In this document: in pieces, positions 1 to 14,100 of the stretch
Layout of the letters: the number at the start of each line of letters is the position of its first letter
How positions within the stretch are numbered: the first letter of the stretch is position 1
DNA from: Margaritifera margaritifera
Taxonomy: Eukaryota; Mollusca; Bivalvia; Unionida; Margaritiferidae
Direction of reading: 5' to 3'
Assembly: GCA_029931535.1 (NCBI GenBank)
Contig: JAQPZY010001621.1
Coordinates: 2,642,001 to 2,706,000, forward strand
Length of the DNA stretch: 64,000 nucleotides
Program-made: the position numbers and the translations under genes
Notes under the pieces: model-generated
The model's input: only the letters and a program-made list of their open reading frames with translations
The model's database searches: none
Told to the model about the DNA's origin: nothing

Positions 1-2100
1 GTTTCTTGCGAACTTGGTGAATATTGTGCACTTCCTAAAATGTAGCTTATTACAATATGTTAATTTCTGGTTTTAATGGGTGCATAAGAAACTGGTTATT
101 TTATTGGGTTCTCTAGAAGCCATTGACTTGTACCAAGATATATACTTGGGAAGGAAATGAAGCTGATTTAGCTGTAAATTAGTGCACCTTAATCATATTC
201 TGAATGATTGGCTTTATGCTATTTGGTCATAACAGGAGGTCTAAATTAAATGCCAGGGTTTAATTACTTATACTAACTGGACCATCCAAACAAATAGTTG
301 ACCTTTATACTTTACTTCTTGAAAACTGACAAGAAAGAATAAGCATCTGCAGTAAATACAAAGGCTTTATACTTGCTATGGAGTTTGGTATCTGGCTTGG
401 GAATTTGCTCATTTCACTGCCCTGCCAGAAACCTTTAACTCATTATCCTCGCGTGTCATGTTTATGCATCATGAGGTAGTACCGTAGTTCTGAGCTCTTT
501 GACATCAACATGATTCATAATACAGCAAAGCGGATGTTATTACAGAAAAGGAGCAAGATGTAGTTCTACAGTGATACAGAAAAACGTAGACTTTCTACTC
601 ACATAAAAAAATACAGTGGGAAAAAAAATTTTAAGAACATATTTTATTTCGAAAATTAATTGGTTTTGGAATCAAAGTTTGTGTCCAGATTTTAGACTTT
701 TTGACATTAGATCTAAAACAGACCAATCTGAACTGAACACGGACAAATGAACCTTTGCAAAAAGTAGGTTAAGCTTGAGATTTGGAGTAAAAAGGGGCCA
801 TGACACAAAATCCTTGGTCCACTCCTCTGCACATGCGGGTGAAATAGCCAATAGAAAATGATGTCCTTTATGCACTTAAGCAGCTCGCAAAAAGAAAATA
901 TCTCAGAAACAGATGTGTTTGGATGCAAGCAGAAGTAACCAAAAAAATGTTTCCTTCGCCCATTTCAGGCGAAAATTAAAAGGATCTCTAGGGGAAAATG
1001 AGTTCAGATGGCCATGTATGTCAGTGTTGTAACAGCTGTTAGCCAGTGTTTATTCAAAGTTTTAAGATGCAACTGACCAATCTCAAGCAGGGCTATTTGT
1101 GAAAAATTATGTAATAACACTTGAGATGCAAAGCTTGTGTAACTTGGCTGTGGTGTGGTTAACTGATTGTCTGCCAACACGTTATTTTTCACTATATAAT
1201 ATGCAAATTTTCAATAACTGTCTGTTACTATCCCAGCACTTTTTGAAGAAAAAAAAGGCAGGAATTATGTCATCCTGCGAGTCTGTACTTGGGTATGTCC
1301 ATCCATCCATTAGTAATATAGTGCAACTCCTCCTGCATTGTTAAAGATACAAACTTGAAACTTTTGGATATACCTGGCATGATCTGTAGATGTGCACAAT
1401 GGTTTTAAAATTTTAGTATTACCCAGGGATCTCCCTGTGATTGGCCAGCATCAGTTTGTAAGAAAAGTATAACACAGTTAAACTGAATTCATTTTTTTTC
1501 ATGGACACGTTATATGACCAATTGAAATATATCCTGCTTTGCTCCAACCATCTTACCGATATAAGTGAGAAAATGAGGCTGCAAGAAGTATATGGCTGCC
1601 ATGTTGTTTACATCAATGTGTGCCATTGACAACAGACTTTCCTAGCAAAATAAGCCAGTTGGAGTGCTTCTTTTACCAATGTACAGTTACAATGATGTAA
1701 AGCCAGTATCTATTGGACAATTGCTCACAGTATCAGCCTGATATTAGCGCATGCTTAATGATTAGCAGGGATTTGACATTCATAGACATAATTGTCCTGA
1801 TTCATATTATTATGGTATCCACATATGGACAGAGGTTCTGTTGGACCATAATTATGTGGTCCCAGTATATATAGCTAGATGTCATCTATAAATATTTGGT
1901 TTCCGCACTACCTAGGTAACCAGATACTTGGCCCATCAAATTTTCTTGGTGGTCCCTTACATTTTCAAATGGTCCATTGTGTTTCTGAATTTTGCATTGC
2001 ATTATATTGGAAAGTAGTTTTCTGACCTTGAGTGATCCCACTTTGATTGGGGGGGTGGGGTGGGGTAAAGTCTCAAGCAGTTTCTTAAATTGTATAGATG
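1..2100. other. No gene recognised (upstream or 5' intron sequence)
   Basis: AT-rich sequence with only short, low-quality ORFs. I see no exon, RNA gene or recognisable transposon here. Because exon 1 starts with an acceptor at 7988, this stretch is either intron within the 5' UTR or the gene's upstream region. Confidence 0.5.
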
Positions 2101-2197
2101 TAGTTCTGAAAGTTGCTGTGTGTTACTTAGGCCAGGGCCATAATGTGTTTTTGGATTACACTCTCTGGAGTATCTCCAAAGGTGAGGGGATGTTGCC

Positions 2198-2345
2198 CCT
2201 GGGTCATAACTTGAAAACTGTTGAGATTCCCACCCTGTAAAACCATATATTTGAAGGCATGAGGAGACAAATCGGACATCTATCCAGTATAGACCCTGGG
2301 TCATAACTTGAAAATTGTTGAAGTCTCAACCCTATAACCACATAA
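2198..2345 (+). repeat. Two tandem copies of a 'gggtcataacttgaaa' interspersed repeat
   Basis: Two units about 97 bp apart share cctgggtcataacttgaaaa followed by a short variable stretch and a 'tgttgarrtc..accctrtaa.cca' segment. Diverged relatives occur at 3783-3860 and 15337-15400. Same-strand, non-coding, dispersed repeat. The family name is unknown to me. Confidence 0.7.
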
Positions 2346-2610
2346 TAGGTTTGAAGAACATTTTCGACCATGGTTCATGCCCCTGCGGTCGGGGACTTAC
2401 CAGCACCTTATGTTTTGCTTGGCAACTTTAACAGCCACCATAAACTTTGGGGCTCTAAAGATATAAACAAGAGACAGAAAAAGATAGGAGATTTTTTCAA
2501 AACACAGGACCCTACTCATCCTTAGATTTTTCTATCTGCAGTCAATCTCTTTGACTTTCTCTTCAGAAGTTGGTGACAACCTGTGTGGTAGTGACCACTG
2601 TCCAGTATAT

Positions 2611-2845
2611 TTAGCTCTACTGGTCATAGACCAAAAGAACTTTGGGATGGTCTTTTGTCTGTTGTCTGTTCATTAGCACAAGTTTGTTATTGCTACTCCT
2701 CCAAAACTACTTGGAGGATTTTCATGAAACTTTTCACGCACATTCATCCAATGGTCTAGTTGGTCCTAAATGAAAATGGTGCCACTCGGACATCCAGTAT
2801 TGCAGCCACAGTAAACATCTTTAAAAACGCTTTTGGCATAATCAT
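2611..2845 (+). mobile_element. Family A (HINE-like) element, 5' fragment
   Basis: Begins with the family A head TTAGCTCTACTGGTCATAGA, which can fold back on itself, followed by the 'gttagcacaagtttgttattgctactcc' leader and one partial body unit ('ctaaatgaaaatggtgcc'). The 3' block seen in full copies is missing, so this is a 3'-truncated copy. Confidence 0.75.
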
Positions 2846-4849
2846 TCCGCTTTTTTCACCTAATTATGAATTACGTCTTACGCTCGCCTGTATATGGATT
2901 ACGCTTTTTGGTACATTAAAAAAATAAAATAAAAATAAAGCAATAACACGTGTTTGTCATTTTTATTATCATCCCTTTAATTCCACGCATCATATAAATC
3001 TGAGAATATTCTGAAAAAGAGTACATTTGACATAGACCTCCATGTACTTTCCTTATTTTCTATTTATAGCAGCTGTATATGACACATTTACAAGAAAACA
3101 GATGGGTTTCTTCAATTTGAAAACTTGTCTTGCAGATTAATTATATTAATACACAGTATTTGTTAGTGGACCTGAGACCATATGCTAACTTCAAATATCG
3201 TGTAAAACAGCATGTTCATCATGCTTGGCAAAATATATGGAATGAAACCTCCACAAACAAACTTCAAAACTTCAAACCCACTATTGGAGAGTGGCATCCC
3301 TGAAGGGTGAACCTTGATCTTAGTGTGTTGCCTGCCAGTGTCCACTAACAGTGGAGCACATTCTTGTCGAGTGTGGCAATTTCCACCCTGTGAGGCAGAA
3401 GTATTTTGATATGAACTGCTTTAAAATGTATGAGGACATACCACCTAAGAAAATCTTGGACTCTATAATGGATTACCGTTTATAAGGCAAATTTTAATCA
3501 TGTTTTAAGGATTTTACATGTGTTATATTGATCTGTTATTTTATATATACATTTTACGGAATTATAACATACTGTATCTTTGTTTTATATTTTATGTTGT
3601 TGTACTTAATTTTACATTTTTTGAAGGGTTTAATTTTATAATTTTTGTGCATTTCATTTGCACATTTTTTTAAGTTAACCTTTTGTTGGCACTACATAGC
3701 CACTTTTGTGTTGAGGTGCCGTAAAACACTACTGCATAGATCCATCCAACAGGCTTTGGGCCATACCCCTAGGGTAGGGGACTTGCACCTTGGTCATAAC
3801 TTTGAAACTGGTATGATTCCCACCTTATAGCCATGTATATATTTAATGGGCATTTGGATCTCTAGATTCACTTGTGTATCCATCACAGGCCCTGGCTCAT
3901 GCAACAGGAGTAAGGGGGCTTGGTCTTAGCTCATAACTTGGATCTATCAAGACATGGTTTGTACAACCTTGAATAACCGTTGAATTTAAGGGGTTGCCTT
4001 GAAAACTCTTTGAATTTGAAAAAGTTGGTTTTATCCTTGAAAAGTCCTAGAATTTGTTGAAAAACTCTGCATTTTTCCCAAAACTTCTAGAATTTATCTG
4101 GGAGAATACAAAATGTTCAAACTGAATATTTCACTTTAAAATTCATAAGTTTTTTAGTTGTGTATAATATTTTCCAAAAAATATTAAATAAATAAAATGG
4201 GATTTAATTGGGTGGATCAGTGATACATGAATAGTTTCCCTTTGCTGTTGTAGCGGGTTAGTTATGTTTTTTTCTACCTTTGTACATATTTATGCAGTAT
4301 GCAGTGATAAACAAAGTGGCATAAGGAGGAAGTTCAATTTCCATGAGATAAATACTAGTCCTTGAAAACTTTTGGAAGTCCTTATAAACTCCTTGAAAGG
4401 TCCTTAAAAATCAACTCTCTGGGACTGTATGAACGATACAAGATCCCCACATGATAAACATATAGACATTAACTTTCATGAAGTGACAAATACTCATTTA
4501 CAGTATTGCAACATTACCCCATTGGTTTTCTATGCCCCAATTGATGTAGCTTGGAAGCATGGTAGATATGCAATGGCATGCCAATGACCTAATTCTAGTC
4601 CAACTTTGTCTCACCTGTATGAGTCGGATATGGGTGGGGGGATCAGGCCTCCTGAAACCTTTGTATATGCTGGATGTGTCCGACGGTACCAATATTTTAA
4701 CTGATTGCAAAATATTCTTGTCAGACATTGATAAATATGCAAATATTTGATAAAAGTGGTATGAAAGATGCCTCCTATAAGATTCTTAATATCTCAGTTT
4801 TGCAGTATAAAATGGCTTCCAAACCGACATAAGTTAGATGATAATAGTG

Positions 4850-5255
4850 AACTACTGCAGATGTGTCAGTGATGTCATGACATAAAGCATCCTGGCATAA
4901 GAGGGCATTCAACTTTTTGACAAATGATTCTGATCTGCCTTTAAATATATCCCCCCTGTTACTAAAAAAACAGGAAAACCTCTAAATGTCTTCTTGAAAA
5001 CCGCTCAAGAGAAATTGACCTAATTTGACAGAAAGCATTGTGGCATGGAGGACTTTAAAATTTGTATAAATGATGCTAATCAGACATCAGATATGGCTGC
5101 CTTTACTAAAAATAGAAAATCCTCTAAGTGATTTTTTCTAAAAAGCCACTCAACAGAATTTGTCCAAATGTGATAGAAAGCATCCTATTACATTTGTCTA
5201 TTAGGCAGATGTCAGCCAGTTGAGTGATATCAGGCCCACATAGCCCTCTTGTTTT
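4850..5255 (+). repeat. Family B tandem repeat array with 3' terminal block
   Basis: Diverged units containing 'gacagaaagcatyctggcat', 'acaaatgatgctaatc' and 'atatggctgccttactaaaaatag' recur every 130-140 bp. The array ends in a block (aggcagatgtcagccagttgag, then gcccacatagccctcttgtt) that also closes the arrays near 7816, 33100 and 54075. Non-coding and probably a non-autonomous mobile element. Confidence 0.7.
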
Positions 5256-6386
5256 ATTATGGGACAAATTGTTTTGTATGTGGCAACTTGCAAGAACTAA
5301 AGTATCCCTACTGTTCATGGTGGAAGCTAGCTTCACCAAGATAATGTGATCTTGAGTTAAATAGCAGTTTTCCATTGCTGCTAAGATCATCTTGGACACA
5401 GTGAACAAGAACAAGAAGTCTTAATCTGAGTATATTAGAATAATGAATTTCACATTATTTTGGATTAAGTGGAACAGAGGACTGTTAGCATGTTCTTTTA
5501 CATTGAATATGAGATGCCAGTATTTTGTGCCTATTTCAACAATAGGGGTTACAGGGCATAAGTAGTATTACAGTGCATTTCCCAGGTACAGATCCAATAA
5601 GCCTGCTGCAACAGGTTAACCTCAGTATTAAAGATAGATTGAGGTGGTAGTGGGAAAGTGCTTCTTTTGCTACATGAATACGGTGTTGAGATGATATCTC
5701 ATTAGTAATAACTGCACCTGTCCTGCAAAATTGAGCACAACAACTTTTGTTTCACTATAAAGTTCACTTAAAAACATAGATAATTGTACATTATTAATAT
5801 TACTAACATTATCCTCCACAATAAAAATACAGACGGGGAAGGATTGGTCATATCTGTTCTTTCCTCTCCTAACTGATCTCAAACTTTTGTTTGTGCTGCA
5901 CTTGGAGTTTTTCCATGAGGAGACTTGAAACTCTTAGCTTTTTTATGAATTATAGAACTTAAGCATGGGAGAGAAATTTATCATGATTTACAGATGTTTA
6001 TAGCATTTAATATCAGTCTGATGATTTTTTTTTTCTAGGGAGAGATGTATCTTTTTTATTTGACAAAGCACTAATGCCATGAGCTTCCATGAATTGCAGA
6101 CATTCTTCTTGCCAGTATGATTAGTAACAATTTTAATGTTACTAAATTGTGCAATCTACTTGATTTAACCAGATATACGTAAGTATTTATTTTAGGGTTT
6201 AATGGAATGTTGGCATAGTCCTGGCCATATAGTGCTGATTAAAACTGAAGTTTCAAAAATATAGAGGTAAATCTTGCCAAAAAAGCATGGGATGATAAAC
6301 CCTTCCAAATAAAAGTTAACATGTTGTCCTACAAGATAAAAGATAATAGGTAAAATTGTTGACATAAAGGATATTATTATTAGCAC

Positions 6387-7816
6387 ACATAGCTGTAAGG
6401 CTAAGTAAGCTTATGGTATGACACTATCTGTCATGCATAATGAGTCCGTCAACAATTGCTATTTTAAACTTCCCAAAAGGTGCTGGACCAGTTTTGACCA
6501 AAATTTAGTAAAAGCATCCTGGTATGAAGGGCTTTAACATTTGTACTAATGATATTAATCCACCATCAAATATGGCCACTGCTACTAAAAATAAAAAATA
6601 AATAATTTTAAATGTTTTCTTCTCTGAAGCCACTGTATAAAATTTGACCAAAGTTGATATAAAGCATCACTGAATGAAAACATTTAAAATTGATACAAAT
6701 GATGCCAAACTACCTTCAAATATAGTCACTATTACTAAAAATAGAAAAATCTACTACTACTCAAAACTGCTGTGCAGAATTTTACCAAATTTGACAACAT
6801 CCTGGCATAGAGGGCTTTCAAGTTTGTACAGCTGATACTGATCATGCATAAGAAATGGCTATTGTTACTAAAATAGAAAAACATTTAAATGGCTTCTGAA
6901 AAACTGCTCAAAACAGATTTTTGATCAAACTTTACAAAATTGGCATTAAAGGTTTTTACATTTGTACAAGTGATGCCAATCCACCATAAAATATGGCTGC
7001 CTTTACTAAAACTATATATATATATATATAAAACTGTCAACAACTTTACAAAAACTGCTGAGCAGAATTTGACCAAATTTTACAGAAAGCATTCTGGCAT
7101 AAAGGGCTTCTAAGTTTGTACAAATGATGCCAGTCTGGCATATATTAAGGTTAATGTTACTTGAAGTACAGAAACCCTTAATAACTTCTTCTTAACAGAC
7201 TTTGATGAAATTTAACAGAATGTGTCCTAGCTTGAATGCTTTTCAGATTAATACAAATGTTGCTTTTCCACCATCAATTATGGCTGCCATCACTAAAAGT
7301 AGAAAAACATTTACGCATCATAACAAACTGCTGAACAAAATTTGACCAACTTGGTCACAAAGCATCCTAGCATAGTAGCCATTCAGTATTGGACAAATGA
7401 TGCTGATGTGCCATGAAATATACACAGATACAAAACTAGTGAAAACTTGAAACAATTGTTTTCATAACAAATGCTATCAACAGCACTGGAAAAATTTTTA
7501 ACAGAAAGCATCCTGCTGAACATTTGTGCCACTTTATCTCAAAAAAACCTGTCAACATTATTGGACCAACTTTGACGGCAAGTGTCCTGGCATAGAGGCT
7601 TTTCAGTATTTGACAAATGATGATGTGTCATCAGATATGGATGAAGATACAGAAACAAGAGAAACCTTGAAATAATTATTTTCATAACATGTGCAATCAA
7701 CAGCATTGGAAGAATTTCGAACAGAAAGCATTCTACTGATCTAGATGCTCTTGCATTTGGCTGTTAGGCAGATGTCAGGCAGGTGAGCTTTCTCAAACTC
7801 ACATGGGTCTTTTGTC
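6387..7816 (+). repeat. Family B tandem repeat array, about ten diverged units
   Basis: A degenerate head at 6387-6420 is followed by repeated units with 'gaccaaatttgacagaaagcatcctggcat...ggctttyaagtttgtacaaatgatgcc...atatggctgcc..tactaaaa.atagaaaa'. A (TA)n run sits inside one unit at about 7014-7030. The array closes with the 'ggcagatgtcaggcaggtgagc' block and is followed by a CAT/CAC microsatellite (7817-7852). Confidence 0.75.
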
Positions 7817-8001
7817 ATCATCATCGTCATCACCATCACCACCACCACCACTTGATGAAGCTTAATAAACTTAATTAATGTGATTGGCAGTGTCAATCTG
7901 TTACTGTGGCCATTTCTTCAAGTCCTCAGAAAAGGTAGAAAGACTACTTTTACATGAATTTCTAATGTTTCTTTTTATTTATTTTCAGCAATTCTGATAC
8001 C

Positions 8002-8122
8002 ATGGCAGTGAATGTATATAGCACAAATGCCACACAAGAGAATCTTAGTCGGCATGACATACTGGCATGGATCAATGACAGTTTACAAACAAATTATACC
8101 AAGATAGAAGAATTATGCACAG
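8002..8122 (+). CDS. MAPRE1: EB1 coding exon 1 (start of CH domain)
   Basis: The acceptor (ttattttcag) ends at 7988, leaving 13 nt of 5' UTR before ATG at 8002. The exon encodes residues 1-40 plus the first base of codon 41, ending at donor gtatgt. It carries the invariant EB N-terminus (MAVNVYS) and the first CH-domain helix, [14 protein letters not shown]. The start is secure because EB proteins begin with this motif and no upstream exon is needed to supply residues. The 5' UTR must continue in an upstream exon that I could not locate in 1-7980. Confidence 0.96.
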
Positions 8123-11100
8123 GTATGTGACTTTTTCCAAAATCTTGGTTTAAATATGAACACCCATCTTGATGCTGGAGATGATAATCTACTTCTGATG
8201 GCATCTTGATTTAGTTATGTTCATCCAGTCAAGAAGCTTGCTAGTCAGATTGTGCAGTATCAACCCAGTGTAAACATGAAATTTTGCTAGCATATTTATA
8301 TCCATATGTAGATGACCTGATTAGATTTTCAGGTGATTACAGCAATTGTTCAATTTTTTGCACATTTTTAAACTTTTTGGGACAAATGTTTTTGACAGAA
8401 ACCGTGTCAGCACAATTAGGCAAAATCACGTAAGCTAGACAAATGAAATATGGTACACATATTTGTATTATATATTAAATGACTTGTGTAGACAAATGAG
8501 ATTTAGTCGGTATATTTGAATTTATGCATAGATGACTTGATTAGATTTTCAGGCCACTATAGAAATTGCTCCTTTTTTTACAGTTAGGCAGAAACCACTA
8601 GAGGTAGACAAATGAAATTTGGTATTCATGTTTGGATACATACAAGTATTTCTCCAGAATTGGTGACTGCCAGGTATAGTCCCAAAGTTTATTTTGGGGC
8701 ATTTTTTCTGGCATCATGGGTTCGCTGTGTGGATCAGTATATCAAATATACCCCCAATGAATCAGTAGTATCAATATCTGGCACTTGTTATTTTTAGTTT
8801 CCTCAATAATTCGACTAAAATTAAAGAAATTGCCTGAAAATGGTGTCCAAAACTTGCTTGCAACAACCGATGCCAAACAGCTTACTGCTGGCAACACCAA
8901 ATGTTAAGATTGCAGTTGTTATTGTGTTTCAATTTATAAAACAATTTGAATGACTTTAAAAAACAATTTTTGTGTTATATTTTGGAACTCGGAATTAACC
9001 ATCTCGTTCGTACATGTACATTTAATGTTTTCCGGGTGTGTTTACTTGCCTGCAGTTCAGAAACAGAATCTTACAATTTGTCAACTTTCACAAAACATGA
9101 AATTAAACACAAAAATTTTAATTCATTTAAGTTTATTTTCTAAAAATTGGTCCAAAAACAAAAAATTGGATCAATTTTTACCAACAGTGTCACGTTGTAA
9201 TGTAGCATGATGGTCATTTTTCAATCCCAGAATGTGGCTAACTGAGCTGTATTAGCATCTCAGATAGTGTTTGAAAATAAGCCAAATATAGAAACACACA
9301 AAATTGAAACGTTACACCAGAATCCCATCATGTGGAGCGAGGTATTTCTCAAATAAGTATGATGTGTCACGCATATCTGGTTTGGGCACAGAGGCAGGAA
9401 ATTTCATCATTGCTCAGTAATTTATCCAAAATCAGCCTTCAGATCATTCTTATTGTGTTTAGGTAAGTAAAATAATAATTTAGAATGTTTAGGTAAGTAA
9501 AATAATAATTTAGAATGTTTAGGTAAGTAAAATAATAATTTAGAATGTTTTTTTATATAAATAAATGATATTTTACAGCTAAATTACCATCATCTGACTT
9601 TGTATGCACTGTGTGAAATTTGGTATTGCCTGGTTTCATGAATGTCGCTTGTGACAGAACAAGATGGTCAAATTTGTATATAAACGTAGTACTGCTTTCT
9701 ATCTAGTAATTTTATCGAGCTTTACCTTCACTTCTGACACAGTGTTGTTTTTCAGTTGAATACAGCGCCAATCAAGGTTCTTTAAAGCTTGAAAAATAAA
9801 AATACATTTAAATTTACACTGTTGTTATGGGTTTTTCTGCCACCTTCATTTAATCTATGAGTCTATCACATGTAACACTGTGACACCATCCATCATACTG
9901 AGCGTGGTTAAAAAGAGGACAGCTTCCTATCATTCATATATATATTCAAAATATGATTCACACACACACACACAACAAATTACATAGGTAATACAGAAAT
10001 CTTTTACTCCAAATAAGGCTCCATGGTAAAGGCTGAACACCAGTGTCCTGTGTGTTACAGTGACCATTTTTTCACGATGATCGACTGATATGTTCAACAT
10101 AGATTTTTACAATTTTGCTTTTAAATCTTTCTTTCTATTTGTACTCTAAAAATTTATACCAGAGATCTTAAATTGTGGTCTTTCTTTGTATGTTCATGGT
10201 ACTTTTTGTCACACTGTAACACATGTGACACCCTAGCACCCATTTTTCTTCAGGTCACAATCATGTGAAAACGAATTCGCCCACTGATTTTCTTTTTCTA
10301 AATGAGATTCCATCTGCATTGGGCCTTCGAGTAAGCAGCAATTCAATAACTACATTTTAATTTTAATTTTTGACATCAATCCATCCTAGCAGTCACCAAG
10401 TCTAGAGAAGTACTCACATACAAATGACCTGATGAGATTTTCATACAATTGTAGTTATACTTCAAAGTTTTCGTAGTGTTTGAAGACAGTAAAACCTGCC
10501 TTGAGCGACCTCTTCTTTGAGTGACCACCTGTCATTTACAACCACAATCATCATGCATGGATCGATTTTATTATATAAATGCATTGTCATGAGCGACCAC
10601 CTGCAGAACATAACCAGACACCGTGATTTTTAGACAGAATATATGTTTTGACACTGCTAAGAACTGTTGCATCACAAAAACAGAGATAAACACCACTGAC
10701 CTTTATTTAATCTTTTGTTTAGATATTGATTTTAATTAGATTGTGCAGGTAGCATCGTATTCTACTGACCATAAACCAGACTAAAAGTACATGTCACTAA
10801 CCACAATTGTAGTGCCGAAGTCATGTAAATCTCCATAACGATTAATCATTTTTCTTCAAAGGGAGTAGTCAAGGACATACTTATCAAATTCAAAGGTTTG
10901 TATTGTTTCTTCTTTTTTTGGTGAAAACCCTCACAACACTGATAATATCAAAATGAGAAGTCTTTGTACAATGGCTGCACTGTAGCGGTCGAGTACATAG
11001 TTTGTGTTTAGAATAAATCCATAATGTTAGGGGTGAATGAGGTCTTTGTCTTTGTCTTTAATAAGTGATTATTTTTTTCCAGATTTGATTGTCATTAGAA

Positions 11101-14100
11101 GAGGATTGTGTTGTTTGTTGCTTTTTTGATGTTACAGTTATTAAACACACACACCAAACCATCATCTGTTCACTGTAGTGCATCTGGTTACACCCTTTAT
11201 TTATAGTTAATCCACTTATTATGACAGGATTCAGGATGTAAGATATATCTTTTTGAATATATCTGACAATTTAGGTGAAACATCCCTAGGATCATTGTGA
11301 AAATGTTTACTACTGCTACGTACATGTTCCTGATGAAACAAATAGATAATGCAACTGGAGATACAGTGTGGATTTGTGCATTGGATGCATTTGTAGGAGC
11401 TACACTGACAAAGAAACTGTAGGGTGGTTTAAAATCTTGAAACGGTATTTCTTTAATAGAATGTTACTAATAAAATGTTCAGTTAGCATACATGTTTTTC
11501 AAAGGTAAATAATATAGTTTAAATAAAATATTATTAGCATTATTATCAGTAAGGGCTGTTCCATTAAAAGATACATGGGACTAGGGGAAAGTTCCAAAAT
11601 GAAATACATATCTACATCTGGCTACCAGATTAAGTGACTATTTCTGGTCAACTTGTTAATAGGAAATTGCTTTTGATATGAGGATAAGTCTTTGCATCCA
11701 GTAAAACTTGCTCCTGTCTTTACTACTGTGAATGTGAATGGCAACATTAAGCATTGTGTAGTTAAGCACAAGTATTTCTTGCAGAGTCAAAAATGGACAC
11801 ATTTTGAGTGGTTTTTGACCTGTAAAAAAGCTAGTGCTGCCAAGAAATAGGTTTTAACATGCCAAGGTGTAGACATGTCATACTGCAACACCATGACATG
11901 CCGAGGTGTAGACATGTCATGCTGCAACACCATGACATGCCAAGGTGTAGACATGTTATACTGCAACACCAAGACATGCAAAGAGGATTGTTAGAAATAA
12001 CTGTTTCAATCTACATTAAACTTTGTTTCTTTCCTTCATTCTTTACATTTAGTTTTTCTTCTACATGCAAATTAGCATTGACAGTCACTCGTATATCCTA
12101 AATACTACACAAATCCGTTGCTATGATGTTTGTAGGAGCCATAAAAGTGTACTCGTATATACAGGGTCAACACTTCGGGACAATGCAGGCAAAACAGTTG
12201 CCTCATTTCTCCCACATACGCAGAGAAAGCAAGTTAACTTTAACCCTGTCTCAAGTTGATGTCACTTCCCTCATTTCTGGCCATCAAAAGCTTTCGTATT
12301 CTGGGTACAATATCAGCTTTGTGTCAGTTGAAGGATTATTTGTCGGCAATTACATTTCAATCTATGAGACTCCTGCCAAAAATTCGCACATAAAGAATGA
12401 AGAACTGAGTGAAATTCTATGCAATTATATCCCAGTCATAATCAAATTATTACTCTATGGCTGATTGCTAGTAAAGATAAAGAAGTTTTATTTCATATTT
12501 CATCCTGTAAAGGTAGGAAGAGAGGACCTGTGCCTCGATATCTGTTGTTACCATCTTTGCCAAAAACAGTCATACAACAATTTTGCTAAAGCTAACAAAG
12601 AATTTGTGAAAAAATGTTCATAAACTTCAATTAGTATTGTATATCATATGGTTCAGATGATTAGTAAAAAGGTATGTTTTAAGCGACTGTTTTAAACATC
12701 GTACATTTTGACCTTTTGACACTCACATCTCCCTATTTTCCAACCACTTTGCCCTTTTCTGGCAGGGAAGAAATCACTTTACCATAAAATCGGAGTCCAG
12801 TGTGGTCCCTGCTGATAGGTAAGGTCACTGGTCCCTGCTGATAGGTAAGGTCACCTTATGCTGACTTATATCATACATAATATTGAACTAAATTATGCAA
12901 TAGGATCCACGTCTCTAGTACCAGTCTTACATCATACATAATATTACACTAAATTATTCAATAGGATTCATGTCTCTAGTACCAGTCTTACATCATACAT
13001 AATATTACACTAAATTATTCAATAGGATTCATGTCTCTAGTACCAGTCTTACATCATACATAATATTACACTAAATTATGCAATAGGATCCATGTCTTTA
13101 GTACCAGTTTTATATCATACATAATATTACACTAAATAATGCAATAGGATCCATGTCTCTAGTACCCGTCTTATATCATACATAATATTACACTAAATTA
13201 TTCAATAGGATTCATGTCTCTAGTACCAGTCTTACATCATACATAATATTACACTAAATTATTCAATAGGATTCATGTCTCTAGTACCAGTCTTACATCA
13301 TACATAATATTACACTAAATTATGCAATAGGATCCATGTCTTTAGTACCAGTCTTACATCATACATAATATTACACTAAATAATGCAATAGGATCCATGT
13401 CTCGAGTACCTGTCTTACAGTGAGGAGGTAGTCTGTGTAGTAGCTTTGAGTTTGTTTTCCATTGTTCTATTTTTTGCAAACTCAAAACAGCATACAATTT
13501 AATAAATATATATATTTTTTTCAGAATACCATGCCAAAATAATAACACATCAGAAAATCATGCTATAATGGCACATTAGCACAATCCTGGCATTACAGTG
13601 CCAAATAAGTTTATGTATCACCCAAAAAGGCTTAAAAAACAAAGATAAAGGCAAAAATGATACAATCCCTAACATAAAAAGTAAAATTCTCTATATAAAC
13701 CAGGAGGGAGCATCGGTCCTATTTTAAATCCGGGGCCCAAGTATGACCATGTTTAAATTCAGACTCATTAAAGTTAACCAGCAAGATTACAACTGGGTAC
13801 TTTCTGCATGACAGCACCTACAGAAATAAAGTAAACACAAGTACAGTTTCAGGAAATGTTTCCATGTATCTACACAGTACATTCTACATCTTAGATACAC
13901 TGATCAAAAATACTGCTAAAACAAAACTAAAACAGAAAGAAGAAAAATAAACAAAGAAATGTGTCCTTTCAATATTCTAGATACAGATTGCAGATACATA
14001 TAAATGAACCTTGACCGTATCATAGAAGTGTAAAGGTAGTTAATGTTATATTAAATTGAACCTTGAGCAAACTTACTGGTTCAAGTTTGTCCAGGATATT

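Noticed and set aside
2002..2304. 100-codon - strand ORF
   Set aside because: Lies over the 'gggtcataacttgaaa' interspersed repeat and a G-rich run. No recognisable protein features.
3960..4420. Possible gene fragment with repeated 'ccttgaaaa.tccttgaa' words
   Set aside because: No open frame or splice sites. The words look like a degenerate low-complexity repeat.
11787..12101. ORFs with [10 protein letters not shown] repeats on both strands
   Set aside because: Produced by the 39-bp minisatellite, whose length keeps all frames open.
9457..13419. CRISPR-like array
   Set aside because: The repeats are contiguous tandem units with no unique spacers, in a eukaryotic intron.
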